From Roseimicrobium gellanilyticum (GTDB lineage Bacteria > Verrucomicrobiota > Verrucomicrobiia > Verrucomicrobiales > Verrucomicrobiaceae): a stretch of 64,000 bases of DNA. Below the pieces are notes generated by a model. The model was not told where the DNA came from, ran no database searches, and saw nothing but the letters and a program-made list of their open reading frames with translations. The translations under genes were made by a program, and so were the position numbers. Positions 1 to 7,846 of this stretch are shown here, piece after piece. Position 1 is the first letter of the stretch. Each line of letters opens with the position of its first letter. The stretch spans positions 1 through 64,000 of the forward strand of contig NZ_QNRR01000019.1 of assembly GCF_003315205.1 (NCBI RefSeq), in the 5' to 3' direction.

Positions 1-253
1 CACAACGCTCACGCACCCGGCGCAAACGCTGCGCGCTCAACTCAGAAAAAAACAGACAACCACTTCCGCGACTCCATTTATCTAACTAGACTTAATCATC
101 TCAAACGCAACATCCTTTACGCCATTCCTCGCCAACTTCCCTTCATGGCATTGGGCTTCAGCCGAATAGTATGCGGCACCGCTTGTTCTGCGGTGAAGGA
201 ACATGGTGAGCTGCAGGAGTTCGGCTGAAGCCGAAGCTACTTTCTTTCGCTGC
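1..253. other. Left-edge stretch with no supported gene
   Basis: No frame here has convincing protein character. One plus frame is open from the window edge to about 228, but its translation resembles no family I know. A second plus frame stops near 83 and could be the tail of a gene starting outside the window. The text TTCAGCCGAA near 158 and TTCGGCTGAAGCCGAA near 220 form a small dispersed-palindrome motif lying just after the stop of the minus-strand propeller gene. Confidence 0.4.
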
Positions 254-1483
254 TCACTCCCCTATCCGCCACAGGGTGCTGTCCGTACGCACGAACACAT
301 GCTTACCGCTCAGGGCCGGGGTGCTGAGCACGAGTTCCTTGGTCTCCGCATTCAGCGGAAGCTGCAGCGTGGCAACCACAGCGCCTTCTGCAGCGGTCGT
401 GTCCACCACCTGGAACACGCCCTTCTCGCTCACGGCGACGATGTTCTTTCCTGCGGCCACAGGAGACCCGCTGAAGGGGCCGGTGAGGCGCAGTTTCCAG
501 CCGCGATCGCCCGTGAGGCGATTCGCTTCATTGAGCACGCCGGCGCTGTTGATGGTGAAGATGTGATCTCCCACGACGACCGGGCTGATGGTGCTGGGGT
601 TGAGCTGCTCGGAGCGCCAGATTTGTTCGGGGGCTTCCCCGTTGGTCTTCGGCTTCAACGCGGTGATGCCTTTGGACGCTGCATACACAACGCCATCCAT
701 GACCACACCAGAGGACATGGTGGAGGCACCCTCTTCATACTCCCACAGACGGCTGCCGGTGGCGGCGTCCACACCCACGATGCCCTTGGACGATTGCAGC
801 AGGGTTATCGGAGCGCTGTTCTTGTCCGCCTGCCACACGAGTGGGCTGGTCCAGTTGGCGGACTTGGGACGCTCCATTTTCCAGAGGTTGCGACCCGTGT
901 TGGCATCGACGCCGAGTGTGTAGCTCTCGCTGTCATTCTCAATCATGGTCACCACCGTCTCACCCACCACGATGGGAGAAGACGCCATGCCGAGGCTGTT
1001 GCTGGCATTGGGGTAGTCGATGGTGAGACCGCGCAGCCAGAGCAGATTGCCATCGAGATCAAAGGCTGCGAGATCGTTAGAAGACCACAGCGCGAAGAGA
1101 CGCTTCCCATCGCTGCAGGGTGTGCACGCGGCGACGGAAGACTTGTTGTGCGCCATGGTGCGACCCGTGGCCTTGAGCTGGCGTTCCCAGACTTTGGAGC
1201 CATCGGAGGCCTTGAAGCAGATCACATGCAACCGCTCCTGTCCCGGACCGCTGGAGCAGGTGACGTATACCTTGTCCCCAATGATGATGGGGCTCGCGAG
1301 ACCACGACCGGGAAGCGAAGCGCTCCAGTCGATCTTGGGTTTCACAGGAGCGACAGCGTCGGCTGAATAAGCAGCACTGCCGGGGCCACGGAACTGGGGC
1401 CAGTCGGCGGAGAAAGCACAAGTAATCAGTGAGCAGTACACAGTAATCAGTGAACTGCGGAGGAAGGTATGTGAATGGAACAT
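254..1483 (-). CDS. Secreted PQQ-like beta-propeller protein
   Basis: The protein reads as a BamB/PQQ-dehydrogenase-type propeller: after a signal peptide comes DWPQFRGPG, the usual opening of verrucomicrobial and planctomycete outer-membrane-assembly-like PQQ proteins, then repeated blades such as GDKVYVTC, GKRLFALW and DGVVYAAS. It is probably exported and structural or binding rather than catalytic, since no enzyme domain precedes the propeller. I chose the ATG at 1483, which gives about 409 residues starting directly at the signal peptide; ATG 1519 and a start at 1588 would add an unlikely leader, and 1588 would overlap the upstream gene. Oddity: the hydrophobic core of the signal peptide is encoded by two copies of the ACTGATTACTG intergenic repeat (about 1421-1456). 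It may be cotranscribed with the two minus-strand genes upstream. Confidence 0.8.
   Translation of the reverse strand: MFHSHTFLRSSLITVYCSLITCAFSADWPQFRGPGSAAYSADAVAPVKPKIDWSASLPGRGLASPIIIGDKVYVTCSSGPGQERLHVICFKASDGSKVWERQLKATGRTMAHNKSSVAACTPCSDGKRLFALWSSNDLAAFDLDGNLLWLRGLTIDYPNASNSLGMASSPIVVGETVVTMIENDSESYTLGVDANTGRNLWKMERPKSANWTSPLVWQADKNSAPITLLQSSKGIVGVDAATGSRLWEYEEGASTMSSGVVMDGVVYAASKGITALKPKTNGEAPEQIWRSEQLNPSTISPVVVGDHIFTINSAGVLNEANRLTGDRGWKLRLTGPFSGSPVAAGKNIVAVSEKGVFQVVDTTAAEGAVVATLQLPLNAETKELVLSTPALSGKHVFVRTDSTLWRIGE
1415..1458. repeat. ACTGATTACTG-type repeat inside a signal peptide
   Basis: On the minus strand, TCACTGATTACTG occurs twice within about 40 bases, separated by TGTACTGC. 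The same short motif appears in intergenic DNA at 1961-1990, 38528-38560 and, as a 7-bp tandem, at 45272-45365. Here it is translated in frame as two S-L-I-T units of the leader of the propeller protein. Confidence 0.75.
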
Positions 1484-1527
1484 AGCGAAAGACGAGGATT
1501 GGGAAGAGAGGGATGACATGCTTTGAT

Positions 1528-1938
1528 TCAGCCCGTGCGCTTGCGAGCCCTTTGCTGCGCCGATTTTTTCTTGCCCACTACCTGCCATCCAAGCTTCCTG
1601 GCAGTTTGGCGCACGTACTTCTTTGTGGCTCGAAGTTCCTGCCTGGGCTCGCGTTTTATCCGCTCACGCGGCTTGTCGGCTTTGGGAACTTCCACGACGC
1701 GGATGGACACTGCGTCTCCCACTTTGAGATTTCGACGTTTCCAGATCAGATGCTCATTCGTCTTGGCATCCAATCCCCCGGCATGGATGGACAGGAACTC
1801 CTTGGGCACCGAACCTTTCGCACGCCGTGGATTCGCTCCGGGGGTGTTCACCCAATTGAGGATCGTGGACACGACACCGCTCTCAAGCCCAACCGTGCAC
1901 AGACGTTTGCCGTTCAAGAAGATTTCGAAGGCAGTCAT
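1528..1938 (-). CDS. Conserved hypothetical protein with basic C-terminus
   Basis: A 136-residue cytoplasmic protein with no signal peptide. The N-terminal 90 residues look like a compact beta-rich fold (FEIFLNGKRLCTVGLESGVV near the start, then LKVGDAVSIRVVEV). The last 45 residues are very rich in Lys and Arg, which suggests binding to nucleic acid or an acidic surface. I do not recognise a named family. It lies between two secreted-protein genes on the same strand, 42 bases after the stop of the upstream one and overlapping only the rejected longer form of the downstream one. Length and codon pattern support a real gene, but function is unknown. Confidence 0.65.
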   Translation of the reverse strand: MTAFEIFLNGKRLCTVGLESGVVSTILNWVNTPGANPRRAKGSVPKEFLSIHAGGLDAKTNEHLIWKRRNLKVGDAVSIRVVEVPKADKPRERIKREPRQELRATKKYVRQTARKLGWQVVGKKKSAQQRARKRTG

Positions 1939-1960
1939 ATTCAGAAACTGAGAGCTTTCT

Positions 1961-1990
1961 TCTGGTTACTGAATACTGATCACTGATTAC
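1961..1990. repeat. ACTGATCACTGATTACTGG repeat at a gene end
   Basis: A short run of TACTGA/CACTGA/TTACTG units. It overlaps the last codons and the TGA stop of the minus-strand gene ending at 1980, so the C-terminal residues S-N-Q are repeat-encoded. It belongs to the same family as the copies at 1415-1458, 38504-38560 and 45272-45365. Confidence 0.7.
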
Positions 1991-3137
1991 TGGCGATCGC
2001 CGTTCCCGTCGCATCACACACGCGGAGCTGGAATTCCCACTCCACGGTCCACTGCTCGGTCTGCTCGTTCTGGCAGCACTTCACGAGGATGGTGTTCGCG
2101 CCTTTCTTCAGCTTCGCATTGAGCTTGTACTGGTCCATCTTCTGCCCGCGATGGTATTCATCGCGACCGAAGACGAACTCGCCATTCACCCAGACTTTCC
2201 AGGCGTTCTTGCAACCGAGGCGGAGTTCCACCTCACGGGCTTCATCCGTGTTGAAGGTGGCGAGCGCATAGGCGGTGCTGCTCTTGAGCATGCCCAGTGG
2301 CTTGTTGAAGTCGAGCTTGCCGTACTCATGCTTGGTCTCAAAGGGTTGCCATTTCACCTTCGTGGGCTGGCCTTTGTCGTCCTTTTTGCCTTCGTAGGTG
2401 GCCTCGAGCTTGATTTCTTTTTCCGGCGCATAGACGGCATCGAAGCCTTCGCGCTTGGCATTGTCGAACGGCCCGATGACCTGCCAGTTCATGAGAAAGC
2501 CAAAGTGCTTGGGCAAGTCCACCTCCATCCCCAGCTTCGTGAGAGCTTCGGCGATCACCTTCACCTGGTCCTCGTCACGCGCGGCATGGAGTGCCTTGGT
2601 GTAGGATTCCTTCGCGGCAGATTCTTCCTTCGCATCCGCAGCCTTCTTTCCGGCATTGATAAGACGCTGCACCGCGCCACGGCGGAGTTCCTGGGAGGGG
2701 TCATTGAGCAAGGTGGGCTCGATGACATCGGCCTTCGCCACATCGGCCTGACGAATCACATCGAAGGCAAGCAGGCGCGACTGCGGCGTGTGTTTGGTGT
2801 CCTTGAGATAGGACTCGAGTTCCGCAACGGGTAGCGTCTTCTTCGCTGCGACGGCGTCATCCGCGATCACCGTGGCGGCAAGACGCAGCCAGTTGTCCGC
2901 CACCACGTTGCCTTTACCCGAGGCATTCAGAATGGGCAGCAGATTTTCCGGTCCTCCTGCCACGAGTTCCTTCCACGCGGCGCTGGCAGTTTCATTCCCC
3001 TGCCCTTCCTTTCCCACGGCGACAATCGAGTCGAGGGATTTGGCGGCATTGGCGTACAGGGAGGATGCACCCACCATGGGGAGCAACGACAACGAGAGGG
3101 CAGCAACGCGGGTGAGCGTGATTGGGTTCGCAGGCAT
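1980..3137 (-). CDS. Secreted hypothetical protein, helical repeats plus jelly-roll-like domain
   Basis: About 385 residues. An N-terminal signal peptide (hydrophobic LSLSLLPMVGASSLYA) is followed by roughly 180 residues of Ala/Lys-rich helices resembling HEAT/TPR repeats (LLNDPSQELRRGAVQRLINAG). The C-terminal half begins MNWQVIGPFDN and contains KNAWKVWVNGEFVFGRDE and KKGANTILVKCCQNE, the signature of galactose-binding-like domains attached to many verrucomicrobial and planctomycete secreted proteins. ATG 3137 is preferred because it places the signal peptide at the start; ATG 3164 would add nine residues. The stop codon and final residues lie in an intergenic repeat. No enzymatic function can be assigned. 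Confidence 0.7.
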   Translation of the reverse strand: MPANPITLTRVAALSLSLLPMVGASSLYANAAKSLDSIVAVGKEGQGNETASAAWKELVAGGPENLLPILNASGKGNVVADNWLRLAATVIADDAVAAKKTLPVAELESYLKDTKHTPQSRLLAFDVIRQADVAKADVIEPTLLNDPSQELRRGAVQRLINAGKKAADAKEESAAKESYTKALHAARDEDQVKVIAEALTKLGMEVDLPKHFGFLMNWQVIGPFDNAKREGFDAVYAPEKEIKLEATYEGKKDDKGQPTKVKWQPFETKHEYGKLDFNKPLGMLKSSTAYALATFNTDEAREVELRLGCKNAWKVWVNGEFVFGRDEYHRGQKMDQYKLNAKLKKGANTILVKCCQNEQTEQWTVEWEFQLRVCDATGTAIASNQ

Positions 3138-3283
3138 GGCGGAGACGGTGGTGGTGGGCGTCAACAGGCGGAGGTGTAGACTGCAAAACGGGGCGACGCC
3201 AAGAAATCTTTGAGTCGGAACGTGAAGTCTTGGAAATGATCCGGCGTTGCGAGGTGTCGGCCACGCTTCGTGACGCAGGCAGA

Positions 3284-3380
3284 TATAGTGGCCGACTTTC
3301 TCCGAAAGTTGATGCGGGTGAAAGCAACCTCGTTGGTAACATCAACACGCTGCGACTTTCGGAGAAAGTCGGCCACTATA
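3284..3380. repeat. Perfect 26-bp inverted repeat with structured loop
   Basis: The left arm, TATAGTGGCCGACTTTC and onward (3284-3309), is the exact reverse complement of 3355-3380. The 45-base loop holds a second inner stem (GTTGATG near 3308, CATCAAC near 3340). It fills most of the 300-base gap between queD and the downstream minus-strand gene. There is no T-tract, so it does not look like an intrinsic terminator; a REP-type dispersed palindrome is more likely. Confidence 0.8.
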
Positions 3381-3440
3381 GTACGGCACCACTTTGGAGG
3401 ATGGTGCGATGCAGCCAAGAAAAGCCGCGCGCATCCGAGC

Positions 3441-3806
3441 TCAAAATTCCCCGCGGAAAACGCAGCGGGCAGTCGGCGTCTCGTGAATCACGATCTCACA
3501 CAGGCCGGGAAGTTGAGGTGCAAGTTTTTTCCACAGCCACGCAGCCATGATTTCGATGGTGGGATTCTCCAGACCCTCGATCTCATTGAGATAACTGTGG
3601 TCAAGCTGCTCAAGCAGCGGATTCATGGCGCGGGAGATCTCCGCGTGATCATAGACCCAGCCAATCTTCGGATCGACCTCTCCTTCCACAGCGATCTCGA
3701 CCTTGAAGCTGTGGCCGTGCATCTTCTTGCACTTGTGATTCCCCGGCAGGGACGGCAGGGTCTGGGCGGCTTCGAAGCGGTAATCTTTGACGAGGCGGCA
3801 GCGCAT
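3441..3806 (-). CDS. queD: 6-carboxytetrahydropterin synthase (QueD family) with altered zinc site
   Basis: QueD converts dihydroneopterin triphosphate to 6-carboxy-5,6,7,8-tetrahydropterin in queuosine/7-deazaguanine synthesis. The 121-residue protein aligns end to end with my memory of E. coli QueD: catalytic Cys26 in HKC, zinc ligands His30 and His32 in MHGHSF, His70 in LDHSYLN, Glu109 in HETPTARCVFRGE. The first zinc ligand, His in FEAAH of E. coli, is Gln15 here (FEAAQTLP). The start at ATG 3806 gives the family length; the upstream ATG at 3848 adds an unlikely leader. No queC, queE or queF lies nearby. It ends before the IR-containing gap and begins 57 bases after the sulfatase stop. 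Assignment is firm; the effect of the Gln substitution is not known to me. Confidence 0.9.
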   Translation of the reverse strand: MRCRLVKDYRFEAAQTLPSLPGNHKCKKMHGHSFKVEIAVEGEVDPKIGWVYDHAEISRAMNPLLEQLDHSYLNEIEGLENPTIEIMAAWLWKKLAPQLPGLCEIVIHETPTARCVFRGEF

Positions 3807-3863
3807 GGCTGGGAGAGTTTCGGTTTTGAGGGTTCGGTTTGAGTACAAGAGTTTCCGGCAGGG

Positions 3864-6014
3864 CTACTCGACCGGCACGGCCTTCGCAGCACGGGTTTCC
3901 ACGGCACTGCCGGGCAGCAGGGTATAGCGCAGATGATGGATGGCACCATCAAAGGGCGTGCTGTTTGGGAAGCTTTCACGATCCAGCACACCGAAGCTTT
4001 GTGCGACCTGAAGCCCCTGGTTGGGCTTGCGCGGAAAGCCTCCCTCCATGGGAGCGTAGCCGCGTGCTTCCTCCTTCAATCCCGTGGCGCTGAAGGCGAG
4101 AGTGCCGTCCAGAGCGAAGAGCCCGCGGTAGATGACCCGCCCGGCTGGCAGTGGTTCAGTGGACTTGAGCGTGGTACGCAGGCCATCGTAGTTCACGGTG
4201 AAGGCGAGCTTTCCATCCAGGCAGTGCACTGCAAAGCCAAGTTGCGGTCCACCCTGGCTCAGAATGGTGCTGTCACGATCCACCGCAGGGTCATAGTCGA
4301 AGACCATTTCAATTTCGAGGGCACGCTCTTTGATATCCGGCGAATCGTCCGCGGAGAAGCTGTCGCCGGACTGATACCAGTAGGTCACACTGCCATCCGC
4401 GCCGGCATCGACACGCACGTCACCCTGCTTGCGGTAGGCACTGGCCCACGCAGTCGGCAAAGTTTTGCGCAGCGTTTCTGCAGCAGCCACCGCATCGGGT
4501 GAAGGCGCAGCGGCAAAGAGCAGATTCGTCCACTCATGGGGATCGTTTTGGTGATCGTAGAGCTCCTCAGCCCCATTCGCATAGCGAATGTAGCGCCAGC
4601 GGTCGGTGCGAGCCGAGTAGGACTGCTTTTCCTCGGTCCCGGCAAAGGTGAAGGCGGGCCGCGAACGCTTCGCCTCAGGATCCTTCAGCAGCGGCAGGAG
4701 GGATTCGCCTCCCAAATGGGCAGGCTTCTGGATGCCCACCAGATCACACAGCGTGGGATACAGATCCACGAGGCTCACAGGTTCATTCGACACAGCCTCG
4801 GGTTGAGTGATGCCTGGCGCCACAATCACAAGCGGCACGCGTGTGCCCTCCTCCCACAGGCCACCTTTGTGCCACCGCTGCTTCTCACCCAGGTACCAGC
4901 CGTGGTCACTGGTGAAGACGATGATGGTATCCTTCTTGTGCGGACTGCGATCCAGCGCATCCAGCACACGACCCACCATGGCATCACAGAAGGAGACATT
5001 CGCCAGGTAGGCACGCACGGCCGAGGGCCAGAGGTTCTTTTCCAAGATGCGCCGGTGGTTGTTTTCCGCGCCTTTGATGTACCCCTTCGCCACTTCGGGA
5101 ATGTCATTGAGGTCATCGGCCTTCACCTGCGGCAGGGTCACATCCATGAGCGGGCGCTCGGTGAAATACTGCCGGGGCGCGTACCAGGGTGAGTGCGGAC
5201 GGTAGAGGCCGACTGTGAGGAAGAAGGCGTTGCCGTGGTCCTGCTGCAGAAACTTCTCCGCCCAGCTCACCACCTTGCCATCGTCTGTCTCATTATCCGG
5301 CACGTCAATGCCGCCCCAGTCCCAGTGCCAGATATTGAGGCCGTTGAAATTCTGCCCCACGTGCACGGGCAGGTCCGGGATTTGCACGCCGGGACTTGGG
5401 AAGCGCATGTCCCAGACACCATCCTGCTCAAAGCCACGCCGGCCGCCGTGCCATCCGGTGAGCCGCCCTTCCGGGCCGCCATGATTCGCGTGGAAGACCT
5501 TTCCGCCGGCTGCAGTAAGGAAGCCGGTATCGCGGAAATACTCTGGCAGCGTGGGCTTGCCCTGCACCTGGATGGACTTGCGCCAGTCCTGCTCATTGCC
5601 ATACACCCCGCTCTGCCAGGGCCACATGCCGGTGAAGAGCGCGGTGCGGGAGGGATTGCACAGGGAGAAGGCACAGTGCGCATTGGTGAAGCGCATGCCC
5701 GCGTGCGCCAGGCGGTCCATGTTCGGCGTGCGAGACTGGGGATGCCCGCCCATCCAGCCCACCCAGTCATTGAGGTCATCTGCGATGATGAAGACCACGT
5801 TCGGCCCCTTGGTGCGAAGAGGCCGGGCCTTGGGCGGAGGCGCCAGAGCCGGAGCCACCGGAATCACGGTGGGCGCGGCCGTGGTACTCGCGGCTGCTTT
5901 CCCCGTTCCGGATTTTTTCCGCGTCGCGCTGAGCAGATCCGTGCTGCCCATGGTCAAACCGGCCACAACGACCGCGAGCAAGAACAAGGGCGAGTAAAAA
6001 TGTCTTCCAAACAT
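3864..6014 (-). CDS. Secreted type I sulfatase, iduronate-2-sulfatase-like
   Basis: A 716-residue formylglycine-dependent sulfatase. It has an N-terminal hydrophobic leader (residues 5-22), an Ala/Pro-rich linker to about 68, then NVVFIIADDLNDW with metal-binding Asp79/Asp80. The FGly motif C-x-P-S-R is at Cys119 (SLCNPSRTALFTG), and FTSDHGWYLGE supplies the second metal-site Asp-His pair. Context around CNPSRTALFTG resembles iduronate-2-sulfatases. Residues from about 560 form an extra beta-rich C-terminal region (LamG-like, inferred). It would desulfate an external sulfated glycan once matured; no formylglycine-generating enzyme is in the window. It is divergent from the DUF1287 gene with start codons only about 25 bases apart, so their promoters must overlap coding DNA. 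Confidence 0.92.
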   Translation of the reverse strand: MFGRHFYSPLFLLAVVVAGLTMGSTDLLSATRKKSGTGKAAASTTAAPTVIPVAPALAPPPKARPLRTKGPNVVFIIADDLNDWVGWMGGHPQSRTPNMDRLAHAGMRFTNAHCAFSLCNPSRTALFTGMWPWQSGVYGNEQDWRKSIQVQGKPTLPEYFRDTGFLTAAGGKVFHANHGGPEGRLTGWHGGRRGFEQDGVWDMRFPSPGVQIPDLPVHVGQNFNGLNIWHWDWGGIDVPDNETDDGKVVSWAEKFLQQDHGNAFFLTVGLYRPHSPWYAPRQYFTERPLMDVTLPQVKADDLNDIPEVAKGYIKGAENNHRRILEKNLWPSAVRAYLANVSFCDAMVGRVLDALDRSPHKKDTIIVFTSDHGWYLGEKQRWHKGGLWEEGTRVPLVIVAPGITQPEAVSNEPVSLVDLYPTLCDLVGIQKPAHLGGESLLPLLKDPEAKRSRPAFTFAGTEEKQSYSARTDRWRYIRYANGAEELYDHQNDPHEWTNLLFAAAPSPDAVAAAETLRKTLPTAWASAYRKQGDVRVDAGADGSVTYWYQSGDSFSADDSPDIKERALEIEMVFDYDPAVDRDSTILSQGGPQLGFAVHCLDGKLAFTVNYDGLRTTLKSTEPLPAGRVIYRGLFALDGTLAFSATGLKEEARGYAPMEGGFPRKPNQGLQVAQSFGVLDRESFPNSTPFDGAIHHLRYTLLPGSAVETRAAKAVPVE

Positions 6015-6038
6015 CCAGCCAGCATTGTAGCCAGAAGC

Positions 6039-6713
6039 ATGACCCCGCCAATGGATTCATTCCTGAAACGAGCCAGTGCAGTCCTGCAGGTCCTGAGCGT
6101 GGCGGGCATCGCCCTCGTGCTGTCACTGCCCTACCTGCGGGGTGCCACGCCGGAGCAGGTGGAGTCCGCCCGGGCGCAACTGCCCAAGGACGAGACCTTC
6201 GCCACGAAGCTGGCCCATGCCGCACTGGACCGCACCAGGCACACCGTGCGCTATGAGCCTGACTATGTGCGCCTGGACTACCCCAATGGAGATGTGCCCG
6301 CTGACACCGGTGTGTGCACAGATGAGGTCATCCGCTCCTACCGCACCCTCGGACTGGACCTCCAGAAGCTGGTGCATGAGGACATGAAGCGGAACTTCAG
6401 CGTCTACCCGAAGAACTGGGGCCTGAGCCGCCCGGACCCGAATATCGACCACCGCCGCGTGCCGAATTTGAAGACCTTCTTCAAGCGCAAGGGTTCCAGC
6501 CTGCCCGTGACGGACAAGCCGGAAGACTACCTCCCCGGCGACCTCATCACCTGCACCGTGCCGCCGCACCTGCCTCACATCGCGATTGTGGTCCCCGCGC
6601 CCGATGGCGGCCCGCGCCCCTGGATTGTGCACAATATTGGCAGCGGTCCCAAAATGGAGGACCGGCTCTTCGAGTTTCCACTGACCGGGCACTACCGCTG
6701 GACCGGGAAATAG
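6039..6713 (+). CDS. DUF1287 domain protein, NlpC/P60-like fold
   Basis: About 224 residues with a hydrophobic N-terminal export segment ([19 protein letters not shown]) followed by a DUF1287 domain. Recognisable elements are [30 protein letters not shown] with a conserved Cys, [10 protein letters not shown] and LPHIAIVV with a conserved His. These Cys and His residues would be the active pair if the domain is an NlpC/P60-type hydrolase, as DUF1287 is generally thought to be; that is inference. The start is ambiguous: ATG at 6000, 6039 and 6051 are all in frame. 6000 overlaps the divergent sulfatase start, so 6039 or 6051 is more likely. Confidence 0.8.
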   Translation: MTPPMDSFLKRASAVLQVLSVAGIALVLSLPYLRGATPEQVESARAQLPKDETFATKLAHAALDRTRHTVRYEPDYVRLDYPNGDVPADTGVCTDEVIRSYRTLGLDLQKLVHEDMKRNFSVYPKNWGLSRPDPNIDHRRVPNLKTFFKRKGSSLPVTDKPEDYLPGDLITCTVPPHLPHIAIVVPAPDGGPRPWIVHNIGSGPKMEDRLFEFPLTGHYRWTGK

Positions 6714-6870
6714 GTGCCAGACCCAGAGCATAAATGCGGCCTTGAATGCCCTCGGAGCCGTTTCATTTGCTGCCCGGCAGCCCCCGGTTGCGAATTTTGA
6801 GCACGATGATGACCGCAGTCCTTACTTTTGCCATTGCACCGAAGTGCAACAAGTGCCTCAGTCCCTTTCC

Positions 6871-7473
6871 ATGAAAACGAACGTCTTCCTCAAATTGCTG
6901 GCGGCCGGCGTCATGGCCACGGCTCTTGGTCTGCATGCTCAAGATGCCAAACCAGAAACCACCACCCCAGCTCCAGCCAAAGTGAAAGCCACCATTGAAA
7001 CCTCGAAGGGTACTATCGAACTCGAACTCGATGGCGCCAAGGCACCCATCACCGTGCAGAACTTCATCAACTATGTGAAGAAGGAGCACTACAACGGCAC
7101 CATTTTCCACCGCGTCATTCCCGGCTTCATGATTCAGGGCGGCGGCTTCACGGCAGAAATGAGCCAGAAGCCCACGGACAAGCCCATCGCGATTGAGAGC
7201 CAGAACGGCCTGAAGAACGCACGTGGATCCATCGCCATGGCCCGCACCAGCGATCCGAACAGCGCCACCTCCCAGTTCTTCATCAATGTGAAGGACAATG
7301 CCAATCTGGATTTCCCCAGCTTCGACGGACACGGCTACGCGGTGTTCGGCAAGGTGACCAAGGGTCTCGACGTCGTGGACGCCATCGTCAGCGTTCCTAC
7401 CACGCGTAAAGGTCCTCACGCGGATGTGCCAGCTGAGGCCATCACCATCACGAAGATCACCATCACGGAGTAA
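6871..7473 (+). CDS. Exported cyclophilin-type peptidylprolyl isomerase
   Basis: A 200-residue protein with a signal peptide (residues 1-23, ending LHAQ), a short Pro/Thr/Ala linker and a complete cyclophilin domain from about residue 38. The active-site signature [13 protein letters not shown] (Arg81, Phe86, Gln89) and [11 protein letters not shown] are intact, so it should catalyse cis-trans proline isomerisation in the periplasm. ATG 6871 is chosen because the signal peptide begins there; upstream in-frame codons lead to no plausible protein. It is followed by a strong intrinsic terminator at 7560-7600, so it is probably the last gene of its transcript. Confidence 0.93.
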   Translation: MKTNVFLKLLAAGVMATALGLHAQDAKPETTTPAPAKVKATIETSKGTIELELDGAKAPITVQNFINYVKKEHYNGTIFHRVIPGFMIQGGGFTAEMSQKPTDKPIAIESQNGLKNARGSIAMARTSDPNSATSQFFINVKDNANLDFPSFDGHGYAVFGKVTKGLDVVDAIVSVPTTRKGPHADVPAEAITITKITITE

Positions 7474-7846
7474 GCGCCGAGTTCTTGAAGCGCCGTCGCT
7501 GAGCCCTTTGAAGAGCTCATGCGCGGCGGACTTCCAGAAACACCGGACTTGGATTCTCACAGCGGCAGCGACCCCAGCGGTCCCTGCCGCTGATTTTTTT
7601 ACACACCTGCCGCCGAGACAAGAAAGACGGGACAGGCACGAAATCCCCCTCGCCCCGGCGGACATGGCCGCCCGGCACCCCAAGTGCAAACTGCCCGGCC
7701 TGCCTTGATGCCGACCCCAGCAAATCCGGTTTTCGCCGCCCTGTTCGGTGGCAGTCCGAAATTCCATTTTGTGGGAACGCAAACTTCCCATTGCGGCCCC
7801 GCCAGCCCGCTGGTAATCATGCGCCCTCACTCTCTCTTCCTCAGTC
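7474..7846. other. Intergenic region with one terminator, otherwise empty
   Basis: A 373-base gap between the cyclophilin and the HTH-MBL gene. It holds the terminator at 7560-7600 and presumably the promoter of the downstream gene, but I see no convincing -35/-10 pair, no RNA gene and no member of the dispersed repeat families. Confidence 0.5.
7560..7600 (+). terminator. Rho-independent terminator of the cyclophilin gene
   Basis: A perfect 9-bp stem, CAGCGGCAG (7560-7568) with CTGCCGCTG (7584-7592), a 15-base loop, then A and seven T residues. It sits 87 bases after the stop codon. Confidence 0.8.

Noticed and set aside
203-1366. A 387-codon plus-strand frame over the propeller gene
   Set aside because: His/Arg-rich antisense composition; the minus strand has the PQQ-type blades.
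5193-5999. N-terminal extension of the DUF1287 protein into the sulfatase gene
   Set aside because: The frame is open, but it is antisense to the sulfatase, and the real signal segment starts only after 6039.
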